A stretch of DNA of 64,000 bases from Devosia sp. A8/3-2 (GTDB lineage: Bacteria; Pseudomonadota; Alphaproteobacteria; Rhizobiales; Devosiaceae). The number at the start of each line of letters is the position of its first letter. Within the stretch, counting starts at the first letter, position 1. Below the pieces are notes generated by a model that saw only the letters and a list, made by a program, of their open reading frames with translations, had not been told where the DNA came from and ran no database searches. Shown here piece after piece: positions 29,753 to 43,679 of this stretch. The DNA is taken from the NCBI GenBank assembly GCA_025452255.1, contig CP104974.1, positions 1,923,001 to 1,987,000 of the forward strand, in the 5' to 3' direction. The position numbers and the translations under genes were made by a program.

Positions 29753-29986
29753 TCAGGAGGACTTTTTGAAGCGCCGCCAGATGCGGAACAGTGTCCGGGC
29801 CAGTACCAGCAAGAGCCGGGCGACCAGTACGGCGGCAAACACCGACCCCACGATGATCCCGGCGGGAATGAGCGCAATGGCCAGCGAGGCCGGTCCAAGC
29901 GGTCCCGGCGTGGGCAGCACATAGACGGCCCAGCCCGCCACCGGGATAAACACTACGGCGCCGAAGAGGTAGAGGACCAAGCCCAT
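29753..29986 (-). CDS. Small two-helix membrane protein, unknown function
   Basis: 77 residues with hydrophobic stretches MGLVLYLFGAVVFIPVAGWA and IALIPAGIIVGSVFAAVLV and a basic tail (IWRRFKKSS). It starts 4 nt after the nucleoside hydrolase stop, so the two are probably co-transcribed. I do not recognise the family. Confidence 0.6.
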   Translation of the reverse strand: MGLVLYLFGAVVFIPVAGWAVYVLPTPGPLGPASLAIALIPAGIIVGSVFAAVLVARLLLVLARTLFRIWRRFKKSS

Positions 29987-29990
29987 CGCA

Positions 29991-30932
29991 TCACGGCAGC
30001 CGCGCCAGCCGCTCCGTCAGAAGATTGTAAAACCCATCGGCATTGCCGTTGCGCAGGTAGGTCGCGTTCTTGGCCCGGCCGGTGACGTGCCAGTAATCCA
30101 CCACAGTCATGCCCACGGTCAGCTCGCTTGCCGTTTCGATGGTGACGTTGCAGTGGCGGCCCTCGAACAGTTCCGGCTGCAGCAGGTAGGCGATGACGGT
30201 GGGGTCGTGCAGCGGGGCGCCGGTCCAGCCGTATTTCTTGAGGTCGAAGGTTTCCGAGAAGGTCAGCATGGCATGGACCGCCGCGCCGGACTTGTTGCCG
30301 ATGGCCTTGATGGCGGCGAGGCGTTCGGGCGTGGACTGAATCTGGTGGGTCACGTCGAGCGGCAGGATGGTGATGGGTACGCCCGAGCGCAGCACCACGT
30401 CGGCGGCTTCGGGATCGACATAGATGTTGAATTCGGCGGCGGGCGTGATGTTGCCCACCTCGAAATAGGCGCCGCCCATCATGACGATTTCGGCGATGCG
30501 ATCGGCAATGGCGGGCTGCTTGATCAGCGCCATGGCGACATTGGTCAGCGGCCCCGGGGTGCACAGCGTGATGGTCTTGGGTTCGGCGGCCATCAAGGTG
30601 TTGATGATATAGTCGACGCCATGCAGGGTCTGCAGCGGCATTTGCGGATCGGGCAGATCGGGGCCGTCGAGACCGGTTTGGCCATGCACATGCTCGGCGG
30701 TAACCGAGTGCCGGCGCAGCGGGCGGGAGCAGCCGGCATAGACCGGGATATCCGCGCGGCCGGCCAGTTCCACCACCTTGCGGGCATTGATGGCGTTTTG
30801 CGCGACCCCGACATTGCCCGCCACCGCGACCACGCCCAGCACATCGAGCTCTTCCGGGGAGGCCAGCGCCAGAAGGATGGCGACGGCATCGTCCTGGCCG
30901 GGATCGGTGTCGATGATGATTTTGCGGGACAT
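29991..30932 (-). CDS. Nucleoside hydrolase, IunH/Rih family
   Basis: Intact 313-residue enzyme that splits ribonucleosides into base and ribose for salvage. The calcium/ribose site is visible in the N-terminal IIIDTDPGQDDAVAILLAL; other family blocks are TLCTPGPLTNVAMAL, EIVMMGGAYFEVGN, AEFNIYVDPEAADVVL, LDVTHQIQ and LHDPTVIAYLL. The active-site His pattern is nearer the pyrimidine-specific RihA/RihB type, though specificity cannot be fixed by eye. Confidence 0.93.
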   Translation of the reverse strand: MSRKIIIDTDPGQDDAVAILLALASPEELDVLGVVAVAGNVGVAQNAINARKVVELAGRADIPVYAGCSRPLRRHSVTAEHVHGQTGLDGPDLPDPQMPLQTLHGVDYIINTLMAAEPKTITLCTPGPLTNVAMALIKQPAIADRIAEIVMMGGAYFEVGNITPAAEFNIYVDPEAADVVLRSGVPITILPLDVTHQIQSTPERLAAIKAIGNKSGAAVHAMLTFSETFDLKKYGWTGAPLHDPTVIAYLLQPELFEGRHCNVTIETASELTVGMTVVDYWHVTGRAKNATYLRNGNADGFYNLLTERLARLP

Positions 30933-31079
30933 GTCGGAGCCTTGGCGTGTTGAAAACCGGCGCGATGTTATCGGCGGGGATGGCCCCGGTCGACTGGGGA
31001 TATGCGGGTTGTACAAAGGAACGTTTGCGGCAAATCCACGTTGGTGGTGGGCAGGAATTTCCCCGCTATTGGAAGCTAT

Positions 31080-32362
31080 ATGGCCCGCTCGCCGCGAACG
31101 GTTGCAAGCAACGATTTGGATGAGAGTCAGTTCGAGCGGATATTGGCTAATTCCGCCCGCATCGCCATTGTCCCGGTCGGTTTTGCGGTGTTGCTGGTCG
31201 TGTTGCAGGAAGGGCGGGTCATTCTGGCGCCGGTTACCCCGGCAATCATTATCGGGCTGATGTTCGGCCCGGTAGCCGATCGCCTCGAAGCCTTCGGCGT
31301 GCCATCGGCTCTGTCGGCCGGGGTGGTCGTGCTGCTGTTGCTGGCCGTGATTTTCGGCGGGGTGGCGCTGTTCGCCGTGCCGCTGTCGGAATGGGTCGCG
31401 CGGGCGCCGGCGATCTGGGAGAAGCTGCAAAACGAGATTTCGGCGCTGCGCAGAACCGATGGAGTCGGTGGCCGCGTTCCGAGAGCAATTGACCTCGCTA
31501 TTCGGCAGCGCCTCGGCCATGGCGGTGACAGTGGAGGATGGCGGGCAGGTGATTGGCTCGGCCATGCTGGCGCCGGCCATCGGGGCGCAGGTGCTGATCT
31601 TTCTCGCCAGCCTTTATTTTTTCATGGCCACGCGCGACCATATCCGCGTCTCGGTGCTATCGCTCTGTGTCAGCCGGCGGATGCGCTGGCGCACGGCGCA
31701 TGTGTTTCTTGATGTGGAAACCAAGGTCAGCCGGTTTCTGCTGTCGATTACCTTCATCAATTTCTGCGTCGGCTGCGCGGTAACGCTGGCCATGTGGGTT
31801 ATCGGTATGCCCTCGCCCATCCTGTGGGGCGCCATGGCCGCGGTGCTCAATTACATTCCCTATGTGGGGCAGGGCGTGATGGTGCTGGTGCTGCTGGCCG
31901 TGGGGCTGGGCACGCAGACGGGGCTCGAAAACATCCTGCTGCCGGTGGGGTGCTATGTGGCGATCAACTTTGTCGAGGGACAAATCCTGACGCCGCATTT
32001 CATCAGGCGCACCATGACGCTCAACCCCTTCATCATTTTCCTCTCGATCACGTTCTGGCTGTGGGCACGGGGGCCGGTGGGTGGGCTGGTTGCCGTGCCG
32101 ACGCTGTTGATGGCGCACTCGATTCTCAGCCATGCGGTGCCAACCAAGCCCGTTCTGCCCAAGCGCCCGGTGCGGCGCACGCGGAACATGACCGATCGCG
32201 ACGAACTGCTAGCCAATGCCGCGGTGGTCATTCGTGAACAGGCCGAGGAGCAGAAAAAGCCCGAGGGCAAGCGCAAGAACGAGCGCATGCAACCCCCGAA
32301 GGCACCGCGCCGAGTGGGACGGAGCCGGCTGCGTGAAGCTGGTTTGCGCGCGCCACGCTTGA
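31080..32362 (+). CDS. AI-2E family transporter, PerM-like membrane protein
   Basis: Permease of about 425 residues with about seven helices (ILANSARIAIVPVGFAVLLV; VVVLLLLAVIFGGVALFAV; QVLIFLASLYFFMA; FLLSITFINFCVGCAVTLAM; WGAMAAVLNYIPYVGQGVMV). The last two blocks are the AI-2E/TqsA-like signature. An extra A at 31451 (CGCAGAACC for CGCGAACC) breaks the frame after ISALR. Near 32312 a second break leads to a natural end AEWDGAG to CARHA and TGA at 32360, before the antiporter gene; without it the frame would overrun the next start. Confidence 0.84.
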
Positions 32363-32413
32363 CGGGCAGGGGCAGATCGGAACACTGCATAGCTCGGTTC
32401 ATATTGGGAGAGC

Positions 32414-34272
32414 ATGGTGGCAGGCGAAGCGGTTGGACACGCGGCAGAAGCCGCATCGCATGGCATTGATCTGCTGCCCGTCGTGGCGCTGCTGGCTGCC
32501 GGGGTGATCGCCGTGCCGCTGTTCAAGCGGCTGGGGCTGGGCTCGGTGCTGGGTTATCTGGCGGCGGGCCTGTTGCTGGGGCCATCGGGCCTCGCAGTCA
32601 TCAACGATCCGGCGTCCGTGCTGCATCTGGCCGAATTGGGCGTCGTGATGTTTCTCTTCATCATCGGGCTCGAAATGGAGCCGTCGTGGCTGTGGTCGCT
32701 GCGCAAGCAGATTTTTGGCCTCGGTGTCATTCAGGTGGCGATTTGCGGGCTGCTGCTGACCGGCGTCGGCGTGTTGCTGGGCTTTGCGCCTGCTGTGGCC
32801 TTTGTCTTCGGCATGGGTTTCGTGCTGACCTCGACCGCCATCGTCATGCAGATTCTGGGCAGAGCGGGGCGAGCTTTCCAGCGATAGCGGGCAGCGCATG
32901 GTGTCGATCCTGCTGCTCGAAGACCTCGCCATCGTGCCGCTTCTGGCGGTCGTTGCCATTCTGGCCCCGACCGGCGGCGAGGAAACGCTGCTGACGCGCC
33001 TGACCGGCATTGCCATTGCGCTGGGCGCCATTGGCCTGCTGATTTTCCTCGGTCGCCGCATCATGAACCCGTTCTTTTCGCTGCTGGCGTCGACCAAGCT
33101 GCGCGAGGTGATGACCGCGGCGGCTTTGCTGGTGGTGCTGGGGGCAGCCTTGCTGTTCCGAGTCAGCGGGCTTTCCATGGCCATGGGGGCGTTCCTCGCC
33201 GGTGTGCTGCTGTCCACCTCGACCTTCCGCCACCAGCTCGAAGCCGATGTCGAGCCGTTCCGCGGCATCCTGCTCGGCCTGTTTTTCTTGGCCGTCGGCA
33301 TGTCGCTCGATCTGGCGATCGTGCTGCAGAACTGGGGCATTATTGCTCTCAGCGTGGTGGCCTATATGCTGGTTAAGGCCGGGGCGATCTATGCCATTGC
33401 CCGGGTCCTCAAATCGAGCCATGGCGAGGCGCTGGAGCGCGCGGTGCTGATGGGGCAGGGCGGCGAATTCGCCTTCGTGCTCTACACTACCGCTGCCACC
33501 GCCGGGCTGATCGACGGGCCGACCAATGCGATCTTTACCGCCACCGTCATCATTTCGATGGTGCTGACGCCGTTCTTCATCATCGGGCTGCGCTATGTGC
33601 TGCCCAAGGAGGAGACGCAGTCGATGGAGGGCGTGGAAAAGGCCGATGGCCTGTCGGGCAAGATCCTCATCATCGGCTTCGGGCGGTTCGGACAGATTGC
33701 CAGCCAGCCGCTGCTGGCCATGCATCATTCGGTGTCGATCATCGACAATGATACCGAGATGGTGCGCGTCGCCGCGCAGATCGGCTTCAAGGTCTATTAT
33801 GGCGATGGCACGCGGCTCGATATCCTGCATGCGGCAGGCGCCGGCACGGCCGATGTGATCCTGATCTGCACCGACAAGAAGGAGCAGACCACCCGCATTG
33901 CCGAACTGCTGCGGGATGAATTCCCGCTGGTGCGGGTGATGGCGCGTGCTTTCGATCGGGGCCACGCCATCGAGCTGGTCAAGGCCGGGGTGGAATATCA
34001 GCTGCGCGAAATGTTTGAATCCGCGCTGACCTTTGGCGGGGACGTGATCAAGATGCTGGGCGCGAGCGACGAAGAGGCGGCCGACGTGGTGGAGGGTGTG
34101 CGCGATCGCGACCGGCAGCGCTTCGAGCTGCAACTGGCCGGCGCGGATCAACTGGCGGGTAGCCGCCTGCTGCTCAGCAATGCGCGCGATCAGGCCCACG
34201 AGGGTGGGGGTGGTGTTGTCGGAGGAGGCCGTCGAGGACACCATCGCCAAGAGCACGCAGCCTGCGTCCTAG
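32414..34272 (+). CDS. CPA2-family monovalent cation:proton antiporter, KefB/KefC-like
   Basis: About 620 residues. Twelve or so helices at 20-400 form the sodium/proton exchanger domain (VLGYLAAGLLLGPSGLAVI, LGVVMFLFIIGLEMEPSWLW, VLMGQGGEFAFVL). A TrkA-N/RCK Rossmann domain follows from about 415 (ILIIGFGRFGQIASQPLL; VYYGDGTRLDILHAAGAG). An extra A at 32862 (GGCAGAGC for GGCGAGC) breaks the frame after MQILG; the join is ERGELSSDSGQRMVS. A slip in the G-run near 34205 hides the true C-terminus (AVEDTIAKSTQPAS). It exchanges potassium or sodium for protons. Confidence 0.88.
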
Positions 34273-34373
34273 ACATGGAAGGGCTGCGCGAGGGGGCTTC
34301 CGCCTGCCCAAATTAAGTGCAATGCTTGAGCACAACAGAGGGGAACTGTTCGTCATGAAAACTGGGTTGCGAT

Positions 34374-36847
34374 ATGCCGCAAAAGCCAATCGTTTACGAC
34401 GCGCCTACCCCCGAACGTCCTGCAGCAACAGTTGAGGCTATCCAGGGCGAGATCCTCGAAAGACTGATCTATTCCGTCGGCAAAGACCCGATTGTAGCGC
34501 GGCCACACGATTGGTTGGCGGCAACAATTCTGGCGGTGCGCGATCGGGTGATGGACCTCTGGATGGAGTCCTCACGCGAGACGTGGCGGACCTCCAACAA
34601 GCGGGTCTACTACCTCAGCCTCGAGTTCCTGATCGGCCGGCTCATGCGCGATGCCATGAGCAACGTCGGGCTGATGGAGCCGGTGCGCGATGCGCTCAAG
34701 AATCTCAATGTCGATCTGGGCGATCTGATCAATCTTGAGCCCGACGCGGCCTTGGGCAATGGCGGCTCGGGGCGGCTTGCGGCGTGTTTTCTTGAATCCA
34801 TGTCGTCGGTGAAAATCCCGGCCTATGGCTATGGCATTCGCTATGTGCATGGCCTGTTCCGCCAGGAAATGAGCGAAGGCTGGCAGGTGGAACTGCCCGA
34901 GGAATGGCTGGCGCACGGCAATCCACAGGAATTCGAGCGCCGCGAAAGCGCCTATGAGATCGGGTTCGGCGGCCATGTCGAGCCGGTGACTGATCCCGAT
35001 GGCAGCGTGCGGCAGGAATGGCGGCCCAATGACCATTTGCTGGCCGTGGCCTATGATACCCCAATCGTGGGTTGGCGCAGAGCCTGGGTGAATACGCTGC
35101 GGCTATGGAGCGCGCAGCCGATCGATCCCATCCTGCTCGACAAGTTCAATTCGGGTGACCATATCGGCGCGCTGGAAGAAAGCGCACGGGCCGAAGCCAT
35201 TACGCGGGTTCTCTACCCTGCTGATTCAACGGCCGCAGGACAGGAATTGCGGCTGCGGCAGGAGTTTTTCTTCTCCTCGGCCTCGCTGCAGGACATTGTG
35301 CGGCGGCATTTGCAGCAATATGGCGATCTGGGCTCGCTGCCTGACAAGGTCGCCATCCAGCTCAATGATACCCATCCCTCGATCTCGATTGCCGAGCTGA
35401 TGCGCATCCTGATGGATGATAATGGGCTCAAATGGGCCGATGCGTGGAAACTGACGCGCGGCACGTTCGGCTATACCAACCACACGCTCTTGCCCGAGGC
35501 GCTGGAAAGCTGGCCGGTGGCGCTGCTGGAGCGGCTGCTGCCGCGCCATATGCAGATCATCTACCAGATCAATGCCGATGTGCTGGCCGAGGCGCGGCAG
35601 CGCGCCAAGTTCAACGACGCGCAGATTGCCAATGTGTCGTTGATCGACGAAGCCGGCGGTCGTCGCGTGCGCATGGGGCAATTGGCCTTTGTGGGCTCGC
35701 ACTCGATCAATGGCGTGTCGGCGCTGCATACCGAATTGATGAAGCAGACGGTGTTTTCCGATCTGCACAAGCTCTATCCCGACCGCATCAACAACAAGAC
35801 CAACGGCATCACGCCGCGCCGCTGGCTGATGCAGTGCAATCCCGCCCTGACCAAGCTGGTGAGCGATCGCATCGGCCCGGGATTTCTCGACGATATCGAC
35901 CTATTGCAGGGCCTCAGGGCGCATGCCGAGGACCCGGGGTTTCAGGCGCAATTTGCCGCCGTCAAAACCGCCAACAAGCAGCGCTCGGCCAAGCTGATCA
36001 AGGACCGGATGGGCATTACTGTGTCGTCGGACGCGCTGTTCGACGTGCAGATCAAGCGCATCCACGAATATAAGCGCCAGCTGCTCAACATCATTCAAGC
36101 TGTTGCTGCTTATGATGAAATTCAGCGCATCCGGAACGGGAATACGTTCCGCGCGTTAAGATTTTCGCAGGCAAGGCGGCTCCGGGCTACTGGAACGCCA
36201 AGCTCATCATCAAGCTGATCAATGATGTCGCCAAGGTCATCAATCACGATCCGGCGGTGCGTGGCCTGCTCAAGGTAGTGTTCCTGCCCAATTACAATGT
36301 GAGCTCGGCCGAAGTGATCGTTCCCGCCGCCGATTTGTCCGAACAGATTTCGACCGCGGGCATGGAAGCGTCGGGCACGGGCAATATGAAATTCATGGCC
36401 AATGGCGCCATCACCATCGGCACGATGGACGGCGCCAATGTGGAAATGCACAAGGAAGTGGGGGCCGACAATATCGTCATTTTCGGGCTTTCCACCGAAG
36501 AGGTGAACGACACGCGCCAAGGGCGACACGCCGCATGACGCGATCGAGGCTTCGCCGCGGCTCAAGGAAGCGCTGGAATCAATCTCCTCAGGCGTGTTCT
36601 CGCCCGATGATCCGAACCGCTATCGCGATCTGATCGGCGGGCTTTATGACCATGACTGGTTCATGGTGGCTCGTGATTTCGACGCCTATGTCGCCGCACA
36701 GGCCCGGTGGATGCCCTGTGGAACGACAAGGCGCGCTGGAACGCGATTGCCATCCGCAACACAGCAAGCGTCGGGTTCTTCTCCTCGGATCGCACCATAA
36801 GGCAATATGCCAAGGACATCTGGGGCGTTACGGCGACCCCGGCATGA
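34374..36847 (+). CDS. glgP: Glycogen phosphorylase
   Basis: GT35 enzyme of about 824 residues releasing glucose-1-phosphate from glycogen ends. Landmarks are [80 protein letters not shown] and the PLP-binding block [20 protein letters not shown]. Breaks near 36131 (lost C), 36529 (a GC unit lost from GCGCGC) and 36712 (lost G) are repaired; the C-terminus then ends [11 protein letters not shown]. It heads the glycogen operon, with about 100 bp before the first stop-free start. Confidence 0.94.
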
Positions 36848-36952
36848 GAGTGAGCCGCGAGGTATCCGACAGGCAAGATCGGGCTCGCTTGATGTTTGAA
36901 TCTGGAACCCGCAGGGCCATTGGCCCGCAGGTGGTTCACGGGGGACGTGCGT

Positions 36953-39148
36953 GTGACCAAGGAAATCTGGCAGGCCGACAGCAAGGATGTCGACGCCATC
37001 GTCAATGGCCGTCATGCTGATCCCTTTGCCTTTCTGGGGCTGCAGGACGTGGCGGGCAATTGGGTGCTGCGCGCCTTTATTCCCCATGCCGAAATGGTGA
37101 CGGCCTATGCCCTGGACGGCACCGAGTTGGGGCATTTGTTTCCACGTCACCCGAGCGGGTTTTTTGAAGGCAAGGTGAGCGTCGATCGACGTCAACCGAT
37201 CCGATATCGCGCCAAGAATGCCGGTGGCGAATGGGATGTCTATGATCCCTATTCCTTCGGTCCCGTGCTGGGGCCGATGGACGATTATTATATCAGGGAG
37301 GGCAGTCATCTCCGGCTGTTCGACAAGCTGGGCGCCCACGAAATGGAATTCGAGGGCATCCACGGCACCCATTTCGCCGTCTGGGCGCCCAATGCGCAGC
37401 GCGTCAGCGTGGTTGGCCCGTTCAACGAATGGGATGGGCGGCGCAATCCGATGCGCAATCGCTTCGAGACCGGCATTTGGGAAGTGTTCGTGCCGATCCC
37501 GGGCACGGGGACGCTCTATAAATTCGAGATCGTTGGACCCGATGGGGTCGTGCTGCCGCTCAAGGCCGATCCCTTTGCGCGCCAGTCCGAATTACGGCCG
37601 CGCACGGCTTCGGTCGTGCCCGATCCGACCCCCTTCACCTGGACCGATGCCAAATATATCGAGGAACGCGCGACCTGGGATTGGCGGCGGACGCCGATGT
37701 CGATCTATGAGGTGCATCTGGGCAGCTGGCGCCGCCGGCCTGATGGCGGGTTCCTGACCTATGATCAGCTGGCCGAACAGCTCGTGCCCTATGCGGCTGA
37801 CATGGGTTACACCCATATCGAGCTGCTGCCGATCAGCGAGCATCCGTTCGATCCGAGTTGGGGCTATCAGCCCACCGGGCTTTATGCGCCCACGGCGCGG
37901 TTTGGCGATCCGGCGGCTTTTGCCCGCTTCGTCAATGCCGCGCATGAAGCCGGGCTGGGCATAATTCTGGACTGGGTGCCGGCGCATTTCCCCACCGATG
38001 CGCATGGCTCGGCCCATTTCGATGGCACCGCGCTTTATGAGCATGCCGATCCGCGGCAGGGGTATCATCCGGACTGGAACACCGCGATCTACAATTTCAG
38101 GCGCAAGGAAGTGGTGAGCTTCCTCGTCAATAACGCGCTGTTCTGGCTCGAAAAATTCCATATCGATGGGCTGCGCGTCGATGCGGTGGCCTCGATGCTC
38201 TATCTCGATTATTCGCGCAAGGCCGGCCAATGGGTGCCCAACCAGCATGGCGGCAATGAGAATCTGGAAGCCGTGGAATTCCTGCGCCGGGTGAATACGG
38301 AAGCCTATCGGCTGCATCCGGGCACCTTCATGATCGCCGAGGAATCCACCGCTCGGCCCGGGTCAGCCACCCGGCCTATACGGGCGGGCTGGGCTTCGGC
38401 TTCAAGTGGAATATGGGCTTCATGAACGACACTTTGCGTTTCATGAGCCGCGAGCCGGTGCATCGCAAATTCCACCATAACGACATGACCTTCGGCGCAG
38501 TCTATGCGTTTTCGGAGAACTTCGTGCTGCCGCTGAGCCATGACGAAGTGGTGCATGGCAAGGGATCGCTGCTGGAGAAAATGCCGGGCGATGACTGGCA
38601 GAAATTTGCCAATCTGCGGGCCTATTACGCCTTCATGTGGGGGCATCCGGGCAAGAAGCTGCTGTTCATGGGCCGGAATTCGCCCAGCGCGAAGAATGGG
38701 CCGATGGCAAGTCGCTCGATTGGTATCTGCTCGATGCCGGCATGCATGAGGGCATGCGGCGGCTGATTGCCGACCTCAATCTCGCCTATCGCCAATTGCC
38801 GGCGCTTTACGAGCGCGATTGCAGAGCCGGATGGCTTTGAATGGGTGATCGGCAATGATCACGCCAATTCGGTGCTGGCTCTGGTTGCGCAAGGCGCCGG
38901 GCGCCGATCCGGTTTTGGTCGTGTCCAATTTCACGCCAGTGCCACGCAGCGGGTACAAGGTGCCCATGCCGCATGCCGGCAAGTGGGTCGAGCGCATCAA
39001 TACCGATGCCGGTTGGTATTCGGGATCTAACACGGGCAACCGAGGTGCCGTGGAGGCCCATGCCGTTGAGGGGCGGCATTGGCCGGCGGAGGCAGAGCTA
39101 TACCTGCCGCCGTTATCGACGCTGTTCTTGAAATTCGAGCCCGAATGA
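36953..39148 (+). CDS. glgB: 1,4-alpha-glucan branching enzyme
   Basis: GH13 branching enzyme of about 731 residues. A first N-terminal module ([20 protein letters not shown]) and a CBM48 module ([20 protein letters not shown]) precede the barrel. Catalytic residues sit in [18 protein letters not shown] (nucleophile Asp), MIAEEST (acid Glu) and [12 protein letters not shown] (Asp). Breaks are repaired near 38355, 38676 (lost C), 38822 (TGCAGAGCC for TGCGAGCC) and 38887. The start is GTG 36953 with a GGGGGAC ribosome site; it makes alpha-1,6 branches on the chain built by GlgA. Confidence 0.92.
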
Positions 39149-39203
39149 TCGGGTGTGAGGGATACGTCCCGGATCAATCCGGGCGACGCGTGGAGGGTTA
39201 GAA

Positions 39204-40469
39204 ATGGCAGACTACAGAATTCCATCACCGCTGGCCCGCGAGGCCATGGCCTATGTGCTTGCGGGGGGCGCGGCACCGAGCTCATGGAACTGACGGATCG
39301 GCGTGCCAAGCCGGCGGTGTATTTCGGCGGCAAGTCCCGCATCATCGATTTTGCTTTGTCCAACGCCATCAATTCGGGCATTCGCCGTATTTCGGTGGCG
39401 ACGCAATATCAGGCCCATAGCCTGATCCGGCATCTGTCGCGCGGCTGGAACTTCCTGCGCCGAGAACGTAACGAAAGCTTCGACGTGCTGCCCGCCAGCC
39501 AGCGCGTGGCCGAGGACATGTGGTATGCCGGTACGGCCGACGCCGTGTACCAGAACATGGACATTATCGAGGATTATGGCGCCCGCTATATCGTGATCCT
39601 GGCCGGCGACCACATCTACAAGATGGACTATGAAATCATGCTGCGCCAGCATGTGGACACCGGCGCCGACGTCACCATCGGGTGCCTCGAAGTGCCTAGG
39701 ATGGAGGCCACCGGCTTTGGCGTGATGGCCGTTGACGGCCGCGACCGCGTCATCGATTTTGTGGAAAAGCCCAAGGACCCGCCGGGTATTCCGGACAATC
39801 CGAACATGGCGTTGGCGTCGATGGGCATCTACGTGTTCGAGACGCGGTTCCTGATGGAGCAATTGCGCCGCGACGCCGCCACCGAAGGCTCCAGCCGCGA
39901 TTTCGGCAAGGATATCATTCCCTATATCGTCAAGAACGGCACGGCTCGGGCGCATCGCTTCAACCGCTCCTGCGTGCGCTCGAGCAAGGAAGAAGTCAGC
40001 TATTGGCGCGATGTCGGCACGATCGACGCCTATTGGAAGGCGAGCATCGATCTGACCGATATCAGAACCGCAGCTTGATCTTTATGACCGCGACTGGCCG
40101 ATCTGGACCTATGCCGAGATCACCCCGCCCGCCAAGTTCGTGCATGATTTCGATGGGCGGCGCGGCTCGGCGGTCAATTCGCTGGTCTCGGGCGATTGCA
40201 TCATTTCAGGCGGGCATTTGCAGCGCACGCTGCTCTCGACCGGCTCGCGCGTGCATTCCTATTCGGAGCTGCATGAGGCGGTGGTGCTGCCCTATTGCGA
40301 TATCAGGCGCAGCGCGGCTCAAGAAGGTGGTGATCGATCGCGGCGTCAATATTCCCGAAGGGTTGGTGGTCGGCGACGATCCCGAGTTCGACGCCAAATG
40401 GTTCAGACGCACCGATGATGGGGTGACGCTGATCACGCAGGCCATGATCAACAAATATCTGGCGAGCCG

Positions 40470-40473
<4 letters not shown>
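39204..40473 (+). CDS. glgC: Glucose-1-phosphate adenylyltransferase
   Basis: ADP-glucose pyrophosphorylase of about 423 residues, the committed step of glycogen synthesis. The N-terminal nucleotide loop is [20 protein letters not shown]; further blocks are [33 protein letters not shown] and [11 protein letters not shown]. Indels near 39263 (G run), 40063 (ATCAGAACC for ATCGAACC) and 40313 (a GC unit lost from GCGCGC) are repaired. The C-terminal beta-helix then reads [20 protein letters not shown] to NKYLASR. Its stop overlaps glgA by 4 nt. Confidence 0.93.
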
Positions 40474-43546
<3,073 letters not shown>

Positions 43547-43679
43547 ACGCCGGGCGAATTGACAGAATTCACCGGCGGATTGACGAAATCAAATCGCCGG
43601 TTCTAGATTTTTATAGTTGCATGTGTTCCACGAGGACCGGTCTCAGCGCTCGCGGCATGCCTTGATATTTGGACGACCC

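Noticed and set aside
32844..34256. 470-codon minus-strand frame opposite the cation antiporter
   Set aside because: His/Gln/Arg-rich shadow; the plus strand encodes the antiporter and RCK domains.
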